From contig NC_035792.1 of assembly GCF_001653235.2 (NCBI RefSeq), forward strand, positions 3,286,001 to 3,350,000: a DNA stretch of 64,000 nt, written 5' to 3'. Below are positions 35,306 to 46,402 of the stretch, piece by piece. Under the pieces are notes generated by a model, which ran no database searches, was not told the DNA's origin, and saw only the letters and a program-made list of their open reading frames with translations. The position numbers and the translations under genes are program-made. Position 1 is the stretch's first letter; every line of letters begins with the position of its first letter. The DNA comes from Pochonia chlamydosporia 170 (taxonomy: Eukaryota > Ascomycota > Sordariomycetes > Hypocreales > Clavicipitaceae).

Positions 35306-35663
35306 GGAGAATAGTCGGAACACAATCAACTACTCGAGGGAGATAATTTGGCGAGAAAAGAGCTGTCCATGTCAACCATGCGCGATGCTGCGACCTAAGT
35401 TGACAGAATTGGAGCTCCTGGAAATTTGCGACGTTAAAGCTTATCGATAAGAACGGTGACGCTCAAAGGTCAATTATGGCAGCCAACCAACGCGTGGGCG
35501 ACTTGCATCGCGTCCAACCACTCTAAATGCCCCACCATTCGTCAACCTGGATCAATAATTGCCGAATTCTTGTCTTGGACCTCAAGGCCACATTGTTTCG
35601 AAGAGATTGTTCTTCGTTTTGAATTTACTGGTACCTCTATCATACAATTCCACAGGCCGAAAA
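35306..35663. promoter_or_regulatory. Divergent promoter of sls1 and nse3
   Basis: A 358-bp head-to-head promoter region. No TATA box is obvious, as is usual for low-level housekeeping genes. Confidence 0.5.
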
Positions 35664-36766
35664 ATGCCCCCGCAAAGAAGGAGGAGGCCGGTAAGGCGAC
35701 ACCATGATCCAGCCTACTGCTCGAGTGACTAACGATGCTTCGTGTAGGTGGACGACGAGGACGTTGAAGAGAATCCTCGACCCAGACAACGAGCAAATCG
35801 CGATGATTCGGAACAAGATGGCGAATACGACTCTGAGAACGGCATGGACGTCGATGACCAGGCAGGTAATAGTGCCGACGACCAACTGGCCAAGAAACTT
35901 GTCCGCTATGCCATATCATGCGAATACTCGCGAACTCCAATACGCCGCGACGGCATCAAGGAAAGAGGTATGGGCTCTTCAAATTTTACAACAACGGCAT
36001 GCGCTGACACTGGCCAAGTTCTCGGCAACCAAGGACGATCCTTTAAGCGAATATTTGCCCTGGCGCAAAAACAATTGAAACATGTTTGGGGCATGGAGCT
36101 CCGTGAGCTTCCAGTTAGAGAAAAAATGTCTTTACAGGAAAAAAGACAAGGCACGTACCATCCAATGCCGAAGATATGCTACAAAGTCGAGGTTGACTAA
36201 CCGGTCGTGTAGCTATGAAGTCGAACTCGCAGCCCAAAATAGGATCCGGCGCCTACATATTGACATCCACGTTACCAAACGCCTACCGCAGCGCATCTAT
36301 CATAAAGCCATCCCGAATTCCTAGTGCAGATGACGAAGCAACATACGTCGCATTCTACACGCTGGTAGTTTCTTTGATTTGGCTAAATGGCGGCGAGCTT
36401 AGCGAGCAAAAGCTGAAGCGATATCTCCTTCGCCTTAACGCTGACCAGAATGTATCGAGCGAGAAGACGGAGGTAACGATGAAAAAGATGGAACGGCATG
36501 GCTACGTGGCAAAGAAGGTAGACCGTCCGCCGTTGGGCCAGGATGGCGAGCAAACCATCACATGGCATGTCGGACCAAGAGCTAAAGAAGAGATTGGTCT
36601 GGACGGGGTGATGGGCTTGGTGCGCGAACTATACGGAGAATCCTCCGACGAACTGGAGGCGAAGCTTAGTGCTAGTCTTGGGATAAAAGAGAAGCGAACG
36701 ACGAGAGAGGAAGGAAATGAGGCAGAAGCTAGTGATTCTCGGGGACGGAACGAAAATGGCGATTAG
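35664..36766 (+). CDS. nse3: Nse3/MAGE subunit of the Smc5-Smc6 complex
   Basis: A four-exon gene: 35664-35690, 35748-35967, 36019-36150 and 36213-36766, giving 310 residues. After an Arg- and acid-rich N terminus, a MAGE homology domain runs from about residue 48 to the end of exon 4's conserved part. It includes LVRYAISCEYSRTPIRRDGIKERVLG, FKRIFALAQKQLKHVWGMELRELP, and SGAYILTSTLP, then the winged-helix B half AFYTLVVSLIWLNGGELSEQKLKRYL. Nse3 binds Nse1 and Nse4 and helps load Smc5-Smc6 on DNA for repair and replication. The third intron (36151-36212) begins with GC, not GT: the donor is AAG|GCACGT. It is accepted because it is the only join that keeps QEKRQ-AMKSNSQPK in frame. The second intron is 51 bp and a multiple of three, so its retention would not shift frame. 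Confidence 0.88.
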
Positions 36767-36989
36767 TAGTTGCCTCCGTATAATGATACCCATGACTGTT
36801 AGCGAGGATTTGAAACTATTTGATAATCATATCAGTGAATATATCTGTAGATTCGGACACCCATTGTAATGAGTCTATTCTAATAATGGCCATTTGTCCG
36901 GTACCACCGGTCAACTGCAAAACAAACATAACCAACGCCTAGAACTCCATGCATGCATTTCCTCCGGCCAACTTTGATGCTCCGACAGT

Positions 36990-37347
36990 CTATTCCTCAC
37001 GGGGCGGAGGTGGCCCGGCCGGCTGTATCATTTTCTACAGACTCAAGTTAACAAGTGACGAGATCTACAGCTGTGACGGAAACAAACATACCCTGATCAT
37101 CCTCGCGCGAACCTTTACAAGCGGCTCATTCTCAGCGAGAGCCACGTATGATAGCAACGGCCGGTGGCCCGCGATGGAGGCATATGTGTCGCGCTGGATG
37201 TTTGTCCGCCACTCCCAGCTCGTGGTATCGGGGTGGCCGGTTCCGACGTACTTGGCCTGCAGGCGCTCGAGTTCTTGTTGGGTGCGAAGCTTGTCGGCCT
37301 GTTGGATGTTAGCTAGATCCCAGAAGGGGCGAAGTTGAGCGTACCAT
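36990..37347 (-). CDS. Splicing factor 3B subunit 5 (SF3b10)
   Basis: A three-exon gene invisible as a long open frame: exons 37345-37347 (the ATG alone), 37092-37298 and 36990-37034. The 84-residue product reads M-ADKLRTQQELERLQAKYVG... and continues GTGHPDTTSWEWRTNIQRD, YASIAGHRPLLSYVALAENEP, then KMIQPAGPPPPREE. This is the full pattern and length of SF3b10/Ysf3, a small subunit of the U2 snRNP SF3b complex that helps recognise the branch point. Both introns (46 and 57 bp) are GT-AG, with CTAAC branch sites visible in intron 1 (CTAGCTAACATCCAACAG). It is convergent with nse3 and divergent from the zinc-binding protein at 37861. Confidence 0.93.
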
Positions 37348-37860
37348 TGTGGAGGCTAGGGCGGCAATATGTAAGGGAAAATGATAGTTCAGATACCAGG
37401 GATGGCTTGTAGCGTTCGAAGTATAGGAGAAGGTTTGTTTTAGCTGTTACGGGTTGGCGAAGTTGTAGAAGTTGTCGCAAGTTGAGGTTGCTGGTTGCCT
37501 ACGAACCAAAATGGCTGTGGGTCGCGCGCCGCTTGAACTTCGGGTTGGAGGCGCATCAATGTTCACCAGTTGTTGTATGCCGCTTGAGCTTCAACCTGAT
37601 ATCTCAACCTCAACCAAGCAAATTGATTCACCTCACAACCAAAATCGCGTCAAATATATTGTTCATTCAAATCCTTTATTGCCAGCACTCTCTATAAGGC
37701 GCATTCGACCCCCGCGTAAAATATCCACTCTCGCTTCATGATCGACGTCTTGGATCAGAAACTCACACCAGGATAAAGACAGCTGCCCTTGAAAGCCTGT
37801 AGGATACCTTCAAACCTGAGTTTTGAAGCAATAAGCATCATTGATCTCAAATTAGCCGAA
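37348..37860. promoter_or_regulatory. Divergent promoter of SF3b10 and Cys-rich protein genes
   Basis: A 513-bp head-to-head intergenic region. No other gene is seen. Confidence 0.45.
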
Positions 37861-39214
37861 ATGGGCACTCCATCGGCCCACGACATGCCCGAGCACTGGA
37901 CAGAGCTCAGCGTCGCCAAACGGCAAAAGCAACAATGTTCTGAAGACGTGGCAGCCATCAAAGCAGCGTGCAAAAAGGACTGCGGCAAAGATAATGTCGC
38001 CGAGTGCCAGCAGTGCTACGGCAAGATAATAGACAGATTACGGTCACGGTACAGTGAGAGTGAGGAAAGGGAGTGGTTCGCGCAAAGAAGAGCCTTCCTA
38101 CACGAACTAGACGGACTTTTTCAGGATGCTAAGGATAGAAAGCGAAGCCTCAAGTCCATTGAAGCAAGGATAGAATCCGAAAAAGAGGCTTGGTACCGCT
38201 GGGTTCTGAGGAGATACCCCGAATTCATTGCCGTCTCAGATCGCGGTCTTAATCAGGATGAGCTACGGAGCATGCTGGACGACCCGGACAAGTCCCGAGA
38301 GGAGCTGGTGAAGACGATGCTTGAAGGGATTGGGAAGCCGGCAGATTGGCCGGCCGGCGTGGATGGCTTTGCGGAGAAGGCGGGCGCTGCGAAGGACAAT
38401 CCCGCCGAGCTGAAGAAGCTGTATATTGCTGAATTTTTCATCAATCAGTCTACGGGGGAAGCGCTTGCAAATGCGCAAAAGTATCTTGACGAGTATCGAG
38501 ATAATGATAACATGACGCTTGAAGAAATCATCGACAAAATTGTCAGGGATTTTCAGCAGAGCCGAAGCTCGCTACCACAACGAGAGGGTCATCAACGACG
38601 TCTGGATGAACTAAGGAGAGCAAAGACGGCGTTTGAGCAGAACAAGATGCAGGCTAAGAGTCTGCGAGGAGCTCAAGCTGGCACTGCCGGTCCGGAGCTT
38701 TACCCACTGCCTCCATGTTCAGTCTGCGGCAAAGACACTGATTCTAGTGATGTGCTTTCGTGCGGGCTGTGCCAAGCACTGGTTCAAATTGGTGGAGAAT
38801 CAAAGATGACAGTCTACTGCTCCGAGGCATGCTACTCTAAGGGCCATGTAAGTATTCGTCGTTACACATGATTTGCATCGCACACCGCTAACGCCAAGCT
38901 AGGATGACCATGTTGAGGCGCAGCATGACTGCGAGGCCGGCGACAAATGTGTACAGCTTAATGATGAAGATGTCGAAATGGGCGATGAGGTCTCAAAGGC
39001 AGTCGTGTGTACGGAGTGTCTGGACTTGAAGCAGGCTACACTGTATTGCTCTGATCGATGTGCCATTGCGAATATTGCGGATCATAGACAGAGCAAGCAT
39101 GGGGTTAAAACTGCAGCTGAAGAAGCGCAGAACCTAGTCAGTCCATTGCCGTCTTTTGTGGACTCTACCTTGGCGGAGAAGAATCCAGGGCTAAAAATAA
39201 GCCAGCTGGGCTGA
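37861..39214 (+). CDS. Fungal Cys-rich (MYND-like) zinc-binding protein
   Basis: A two-exon gene: 37861-38847 and 38903-39214, giving 432 residues. Residues 1-270 are strongly charged and helical, probably in part coiled coil (IKAACKKDCGKDNVAECQQCYGKI..., KYLDEYRDNDNMTLEEIIDKI). The C-terminal third has two Cys/His clusters: CSVCGKD...CGLCQALV...VYCSEACYSKGHDDHVEAQHDC and VVCTECLDLKQATLYCSDRC...HRQSKHG. Each has the CxxC...CxxxC...H spacing of MYND/HIT-like treble zinc sites. I do not know its function; such clusters commonly mediate protein binding. The ATG at 37861 is the first in frame after a TTG-opened extension. The intron is 55 bp with a clear CTAAC branch site. Confidence 0.8.
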
Positions 39215-39721
39215 GTTGAATTGAGTTATACTTGGGGGATGGCGTTTATGGATTCTATGTATACCCAGCGGAGTGGCAGCGTTACTGTGTCTATAGCTTC
39301 ATAGCATTGAGCCGTGTTTGAATGTTTACGGAAATAAAGACTTTGTGCCCGTTTATTTCTTTTCCTACCCTGGTTGAATGGCATCAACGTTGTGTAGTGT
39401 CAAGCATTAATTCGACGTACGGATGAATAGCCAGCATGGCGGAAGTGGAGCAACTCCAACTCCAGATCCATATCCGACCATGTCCGGATATGCCACTCGA
39501 GATGGAACTCTGCTGGCCCATCACCCTCCATGGACAACGACAATGTCTCCCAAGCTATGGAATCACTTTCATTTCTCCTATACCGGAGCAAAGGCAAGCC
39601 TTGCACTTGACTTGTAACTAATCCATCTATTGGGCCACTGTCACCAAAAGAAATCACGCCACACAATCTATCCACTGGACCCCGGAAGTTCGACTTGGAA
39701 CCACACCCCAGACTTGGCATC
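39215..39721. other. Upstream region of Zn2Cys6 gene with candidate first exon
   Basis: A 63-codon frame from the ATG at 39423 (MNSQHGGSGATPTPDPYPTM...) reads like a regulator N terminus. A donor at 39614 (GTAACT) with acceptor 39711 (CCCCAG) would join it in frame to the transcription factor below. It could equally be a leader ORF. Confidence 0.3.
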
Positions 39722-41863
39722 ATGGACATGAATGCTGGACCCGGCGAAATCCCACCTCGTAAGAGAGTGGCTACTGCATGCGAAGCCTGTCGAGCCACTA
39801 AGATCCGGTGCCAACCAAGCGATCAGCCTGGTGTCTGCAAAAAGTGCCCGCTCCCCTTACCCACGACGAACAGTCCTGAGTTGTGACAGAATCCTAACGT
39901 GATATCAGGTGCTTGGAGTCCAAGAGAGAATGCATCTCCCGAACAACCCCTCGACCCCGTCGTCCCAGGAAATATGCAACGTGAGTTTGTCATCCCACCC
40001 CTTCCATCCAGGCATCATCACTCTAAAACTGAGTTGGAAAAAGCCCCCAAGATCAACTCCAACAAGCTCAAGCCATTCCCCCTGGTCCATCCAGCACGTT
40101 CAGCATCGACTTTTCCGTGTCAACGGCAGCAGAGGTTGACGAGAACTTTGAAACACTACGCGAGACTCACGACGCAGTAATTGGAAAGCTCTTCCCCGAG
40201 GACGATGAAGAAATGTCTCCCTTCCCAGACTCTGTGCGGAGCTTCCAGACACCGACGTCGTCGTCGACGCAGTCCCATTCTATTCATGACTTGCATACAA
40301 AGCCATCCTTCAACGTGGCGTCTGCGGAGTCACTCTTGCGTTTCTTCCACTCCATGTTGAAGTACTTTCCCTTTATCACATTACCGGAGGACACGGCCAT
40401 TAGACAGCTGGCTGCGACGAAGCCGTTTGTCCTCCTGGCTATTCTGTCATCTACATCTGGTTCCAAGACTTTGCAAGGTCACACTCTTTATGATGAAGAA
40501 TTCAGAAAGGTGCTGGGATTGAAATTTGTTGCTGGTGGTGAGAGAAGCCTGGAGCTTCTTCAGGGGATACTTATATATTGCGCCTGGTATGACACTTGAA
40601 TTGCGTGTGTCAAACATGGTGTTAACGGTGACAGGTACCCATTTCATCTGAGACCGAAAAACAAACAGGCCTTTCAATACATGAGGATGGCTGCGGACAT
40701 GATTCACGACCTTGAGCTTGATCAGGAACAGGCTTTCCCGAGCGTGTATTCAGACTCGCCTGTTCTGACGGATGAACAAATCGATAGTATACGCGCATAT
40801 TTAGGCTACTTCTATGTAGTGTCAACGTGGGTTCTCCCACACGAAGCAATAATTATGCCCGGTGCTGACGGTATCCCAGGTTTCTCGTCACTTGGAAGCG
40901 TAACAAAGGCATCGACATTGCTTACACAACGTGGACAGCCAAATGTTGTGACTTACTCGAGCAGCACGGCAAAACACATGGCGACCGCGTTCTAGCTGCG
41001 CAAGCCCGCGTAGCTGGTATTCTATTCCAAGCCGGGAAGATAATGAACCATAAATACAGCAACTCGGAAGAAGACAGACGTATCATGCTGGCTGGCTTCA
41101 AAGCAGAACTAGCACAGTTTGAATCCTTCTTACCACATTCCATCAGTTCCCTCGGTGAGTCTATATCCTCCTATCCACAACTTACCAATACTGACTCTTC
41201 AAAGTCTCGCTCAGGATACAAATCCTCTTCATAAGAATGTATCTCGACGGCGGCACTCTCCTCAAACTCCCCCGTCCCATGCCCTCCGAAACTCACAAAT
41301 GGGAGCCCCTCCCATCCACGAAAGCAAAATTAAGCGACTGTGTCCACAGCCTAGCAACCTTGTATCAAGAGCTCATGAGTCTAGACGATTCCGAATTCTC
41401 GTGCTTCACGCTCGTGGACTGGTCTCGGCCCATACTAGCCACCATCATCGGCATCAGACTGTCCTTCAGGATCGCAGAATGCCCCGACTGGGACAGCGAA
41501 TGGGCACGATCACAACTCAAATTGGGTGAATTCCTAGCACACATGTCTGATCAAAAGTCTGATCTGACACCTGCTTCGAAAAAGGTGGACATTTTGTCCG
41601 CGAGCCGTACGGTCATGGCGGTTGTGCGGGACAAGTATCTGAAGCGGCTGGCGGCTGTGGAACGTAATAGCAAGGCACCGGGAGGAATTACATGTCCGAT
41701 GCTGGATGGGAGTATGGAGAGTTATTTTCCGGTTTGGGATGCGGCGTTTGATCCGCCGCCTATGATGGAGGCTGTGGGTGAAGGGGCGGATGGGCAGTTG
41801 ATATTTCAGGATCTTTGGTCCACTATGACGATGGGGTGGGCTCAGGATGGGTTGAACTATTGA
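39722..41863 (+). CDS. Zn2Cys6 transcription factor with fungal-specific TF domain
   Basis: A six-exon gene: 39722-39843, 39909-39980, 40044-40586, 40635-40826, 40880-41154 and 41205-41863, giving 620 residues with all phases matched. The Zn2Cys6 cluster lies at residues 20-49 (C20, C23, C30, C39, C42, C49), and its last cysteine is brought in by the first splice. A basic linker (RTTPRPRRPRKYAT) follows. The middle region (LLRFFHSMLKYFPFITLP..., ILIYCAWYPFHLRPKNKQAFQYMRMAADMIHDLEL, RAYLGYFYVVSTFLVTWKRN) is the usual fungal transcription factor regulatory domain of alpha helices. It binds CGG-type sites in the nucleus; the target genes are unknown. The nearest structural gene is the hydrophobin downstream on the same strand. 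An extra 5' exon from 39423 is possible. Confidence 0.9.
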
Positions 41864-42672
41864 TGGCTTGTTTGAAGTTCGTTGTGTAAGTTAGGTGTAG
41901 AATGATATCCTCTCTCAAGGGCTCCTGTGTTGCTTCAAGTGTTGGTGACGATGGCTGCTAATTACGAGGTGCCATCACTCGTGTTCCTTGCATTGTCTTA
42001 TTACGGGCAGACTTGTACGTTAGGTTGGATGAGTCTCAGTTCAAAGGAGGAGGATCTTCGGGAATAAATGGCATCTGAGACAGCAGTTTCGTCTCGCCGA
42101 CCTGAAAAGTACAAACGGCCGAGGCGCCGAACAACACCAGTTACTCGTAGTCGCACGGCATCAACTACGAGAAACGATGTGGATACATTTAATAAAGTCT
42201 AAATTACACCAAAGTTGTTATTTCCCTGCTTTTGCTTTTGTAGAGTTGTTGTGTTGGCTAGTTCAACTTCCCCGTTTACTTCGTCAACACTTCACAAACT
42301 CACCGAAGGTATTCACAACCCCAATGCCTCAAAATGCATTGAATTGATGAAGCAAATCTCATATTTAGTCTTCGAATGTTAAGTTTTCGAAGGCTGAAAA
42401 CTCAAACCACCGAAATGTCCTTAGAGATCTTTGAAGCCGAGTTCCGTCCCTGGGTACCCCCCGACGCAAGGGAGACACAGTAGGCCAACCTGTGGAGGAA
42501 CAATTTCCATGTCTCGGCTGCCCTTACAGCCCAAAATTAGCATACAATAGCATGTCTTGAGCTGTAATCTACTAAAACACAGTAACAGAGGCAACAGCAT
42601 GTATATAAACCGCAACCGACCACCCGACGAAACAACTGCGCATCAACAACTTCTCACAACACAACTCTCAAA
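41864..42672. other. Intergenic, hydrophobin promoter
   Basis: It contains the 3' flank of the Zn2Cys6 gene and the promoter of the hydrophobin, with its TATA box near the right end. Confidence 0.55.
42602..42609 (+). promoter_or_regulatory. TATA box of the hydrophobin gene
   Basis: TATATAAA lies 64 bp before the hydrophobin ATG, followed by an A/C-rich leader ending CTCTCAAAATG. This spacing fits a strongly expressed, inducible fungal gene. Confidence 0.75.
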
Positions 42673-43027
42673 ATGAAGACCTTTACCGCCATCATCACCC
42701 TCTTCGCCTCTGCAGCCTTCGCTGCCCCGGCTACTCTCGCCCCCCGCGGGGGTGTATGCCCGGATGGTCTTCTATACACCAATCCTCAGTGCTGCGCGAC
42801 GGATGTCCTGGGCGTAGCTGACCTGAACTGCGAGAATCGTATGTTTGCACCATCTTGTACTATTCTCGAGTATTTTACTGACCATGATTCCTCGTATAGC
42901 TAGCAGACAGCCTTACGACGGTGCGGACTTGGCTGCTATTTGTGCCGCAGATGGTATGAGGGCCAGGTGCTGCAGCATACCTGTTGCTGGGCAGGCTGTC
43001 CTTTGCAACGATGTTGTTGGTGCTTAG
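42673..43027 (+). CDS. Class II hydrophobin
   Basis: A two-exon gene: 42673-42838 and 42900-43027, giving 97 residues. A signal peptide (MKTFTAIITLFASAAFAAP) leads to a small secreted domain. The eight cysteines follow C-x10-CC-x11-C-x16-C-x8-CC-x10-C, the class II spacing, with the typical CCATDVLGVADLNC block and a final QAVLCNDVV strand. Hydrophobins self-assemble into amphipathic films at air-water and hypha-surface interfaces and affect aerial growth, spore wetting and attachment. The 61-bp intron interrupts the codon after GAGAAT, a position common in class II genes. A TATA box at 42602 suggests strong regulated expression. The nearest upstream gene is a Zn2Cys6 regulator on the same strand. 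Confidence 0.97.
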
Positions 43028-46000
43028 ATGGATTGATAAGGATGTATAAGGATGTGTACGATTTGAAGACCAGTGTCTTTAGACGCGGAATGCGGCACAT
43101 ATTTTGAGTTGTGGAAAACTTCTTGTACTTATACGGTTAGGAACTCTGGACGTGGGTTCTAGGGGCTCAAATTACCTCAAACGACGAAATAAATTCATTG
43201 TACATTATGGAATGTAATTATGTCACCATCGCAGAGTGCTATGTACGGTGTGCCTTTCGTAGTTGGTTGGTTAAACAGGTTAGAAGTGCTCTGAGCTTTT
43301 CAACCGAAGCTGGTAACGTGCGTCGTCAAACAGTCAAGTTGCATCATCTACAAAAGGTAGAGAGTATTGATAGCCAAGTGCCGTATATGCGCGGTACAAT
43401 ACTGTGATATGTACGTAGGTATGTATACGCCCTGTCTGGGGATATACTTCACCATAGATAGCTTTGAACCGAACAACTTAACCATCAGATCCACGATGAG
43501 CTCGCACTATATGCTCTACTACTTCTGCTGTGTTAATGTCAACATCTTGCTCAAGTGTTTGGTCTTCCTCAGTTACACGGGCATATACCCAGCACGATTC
43601 CAACTTCCAGTGAACCACGAATGCACAAGAACAAAAAGCTGCAATATGAGAAAAGATACACCCAACTCCAAAAGAAGAACGGGTATGACAGAGGACCCAT
43701 TCAAAGAATAACAGACAAAACCCAAGCGTCAACACCACGTTGTAAGCCTCACCTCTACCAAAGTCAGCCTCAACCACAACATCAAAACACAACATCGACA
43801 ACATCACGTCATCCACCACCAAACCTCCATCACAAGATTCACAACCCATCAAAGAAACAGACAAAGCAAATCCAAACGGATAACCCAACATAATCGAGGC
43901 AACAACACAACCACCGACCCCAACCGCCCCCATCCTTCCCACCCCAACATCGAGCCAACCATCCCATCCACAAGCAACATGTGATTCAACACTCACCTCC
44001 AAACACACCACCCAGCATCTTGGACTTCTCGACTCCCATCCCTGCACACCGGCCTCAATACCGCATCGAAATCCATGTCCCTGCCTCGCCACACCCATCA
44101 AACAAACACCAACTCCACGTGAAAACAGCCCAGCAAAGCATAACCCTCGGCCCAGGGTTCCCCGTTCTGAAAATGCACAGCTTACCTTCAAATCCGGTCC
44201 TCAAACACACGAAGCCAAAACAAAAAAAAACCCTTGCCGTTGTCGAAAATTCCGCCTCTCGGCACGCGGGACGGGATGAACAACCCACGCCCCCTACGCC
44301 AGATAATCTAGACTCATGGAGGCTTCGATGCAACGCTGATAAAACCAATGTTTGTGTGCGCCTCAGCCTTGCTTGGGTCCTGAGTTTAGTTCAGCACAGC
44401 ATGGCGTGGCGTTGCTCGTGCAAAAGTTTCAAATGGTCCAAGGCCAATCAATTCGTGGTGTTTGTTCTGGCGTATCGACGCTCAACGTCCTCACGTCCTC
44501 ACGAGCACACACGGAGGAACCTTGACCCTGTCAGCATGTCAGCAACCAAATCATTTCACCGCACCAGATACAAAGTACGGAGGAATCCGTACATGCCAGG
44601 CAAACATCTTTGCTTGGCCATGGGCGGAAATACGACTGCCAAGATTTCCGCCCCTGCGGAGCTCAATCTGCTCTGTTCTCTGTCGGGGCCGCTGGTAGCC
44701 TTGGAGCTATCTGCACTATCTGCGCTATCTGCATGCCACGCGCGTGGCTTGCATCAGTAGCCGTATTGTGTTTCCAAGAGCGAAGAGCCAAGAGGAAGTG
44801 AAGGGTCTGTCTGCAACATGGTCATGGTTATGGTTGTGGACATGGCATTCCTGCAACATGGTAATCTCACCCGAGCCTCCGCCCACCCATTTCATTTCAT
44901 TACATTACATCACACACATCACATGTGCCATTCACATAAACATCACTTTCATATACGCACGCATACACATGTAGTCGTAGTAGAGAGCCGGCCGGCGACG
45001 GTGAAAACTTGGCATTTGCACGCTTCGTCATCGAGAAATAAACATCTATAGCAGACCATCGAACTATGGAAAAATCGCGACAGAGCCACAACACCAAGCA
45101 AACCGCAGCAGCAAGCACAACAAACCAGTACAAACACCACACACCACAACACAAATATCCCTCAAACTCATTAAAAGACCCGAATGAAAAAGAAGACGAG
45201 GCAAAAAGGCAAGCAAACCCCTTCGGTACATGAGTTGTCCATTCCCCAATGCCGCTCTGGTTGAAGTGAGAGAGATGACTGAAAAGAAAAGAAAGAAAAC
45301 GAAAGGGGGAATCAAATAGTAGCAAACCAAGCTCCAGAAACCACAACCCAATGTAACAAAAAAGTCACGACTCAAAATGCAATGCAACGCCATATCTGCG
45401 TCTGTGTAGACCTCTTGAGACAAATAAGGGACTGGTCCCGCAGAGATAGATGCGTCTTCCAGAGTAGGAGTAGGAGAATACCAGAAAAAGAGCAACCAAG
45501 TAGAGTAAGGACCCCAGTAGTGCCAGTGACTGGACTGGCAGTGAGCCCATGTGATTCTTCTGTTTTCCCTCTCATCACAATCTCCAAAACGCAATCACCA
45601 GACGGTACTCCGTAATCCTCCAGCCCCCCAAAACGTTCCAAGATGCACCTGGCTATGCCGTGTTTTGCGCCATAAAACCCTTCTGAACCAACAAAATGCA
45701 ACCGATTTTGAGCCATACCAGACATTTCCTGATGCATGAATCTTTGCCCACCCGAAACATTTGCAGATCCCATGCAAGAAACCGACGAATACAGACACAT
45801 TCCTCTTCGACGCGCTGCATGCAAATGCAAAAAAGTACGCCCACTCTTTGGATGTTTTGGATCCCATGTGCTCCGTATCTCGGGTGTGTATTGCGACACC
45901 ATGCGACCTGTCCAGCTTTAAAAATCCATGCCATGCGTCCTGTGCTCCGTACCAAAAGAGTCAAGTTCCCAAGCATTCAAACTATCAAGAACTCCTAATC

Positions 46001-46402
46001 CAGTTAAAGTGTGACCTTTCCAAATCTTTTTGTCTTCCTGCATATAAAAGTTTTTGCTCCTGATTTTTGTCGCTCCGTGTGTTTTTTTTTTCGTGTTTTG
46101 ATTTTTGATTTTCCAGCAATCCAGCTTGTTTTAATCTTCGCCAATGGGGGTGTTTGTAGGTCTCATTGCATGAAAGGAAATGCACCAACTCCCGTTTTAT
46201 GTCTTCACATACATGATGCTTGCCGCTGTACAAATCAAGACCCAATTAGATGTGGTGGAATATGTGAACCGAGCTGTGAAAATTCGACCGTGATAGAAAC
46301 GCATTTACGGAAAGTGAAGAGGGGGAAAGAAGTAATTAAAAGAAGGCCTCAGACGCAGACAAAATGAGGACGGCATCGTGCTATTGCCATTAAAATGGCT
46401 GT
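43028..46402. other. Long intergenic stretch with C/A-rich strand
   Basis: No recognised gene. From about 43600 to 44350 the plus strand is C- and A-rich, which leaves long open frames on both strands (43981-44760 plus, opening at a GTG; 43478-44191 minus, opening at a TTG) without family resemblance. The right part is likely the 3' region of the Whi3-type gene. One exact 9-mer TACTCCGTA lies at 45606-45614. Confidence 0.5.
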
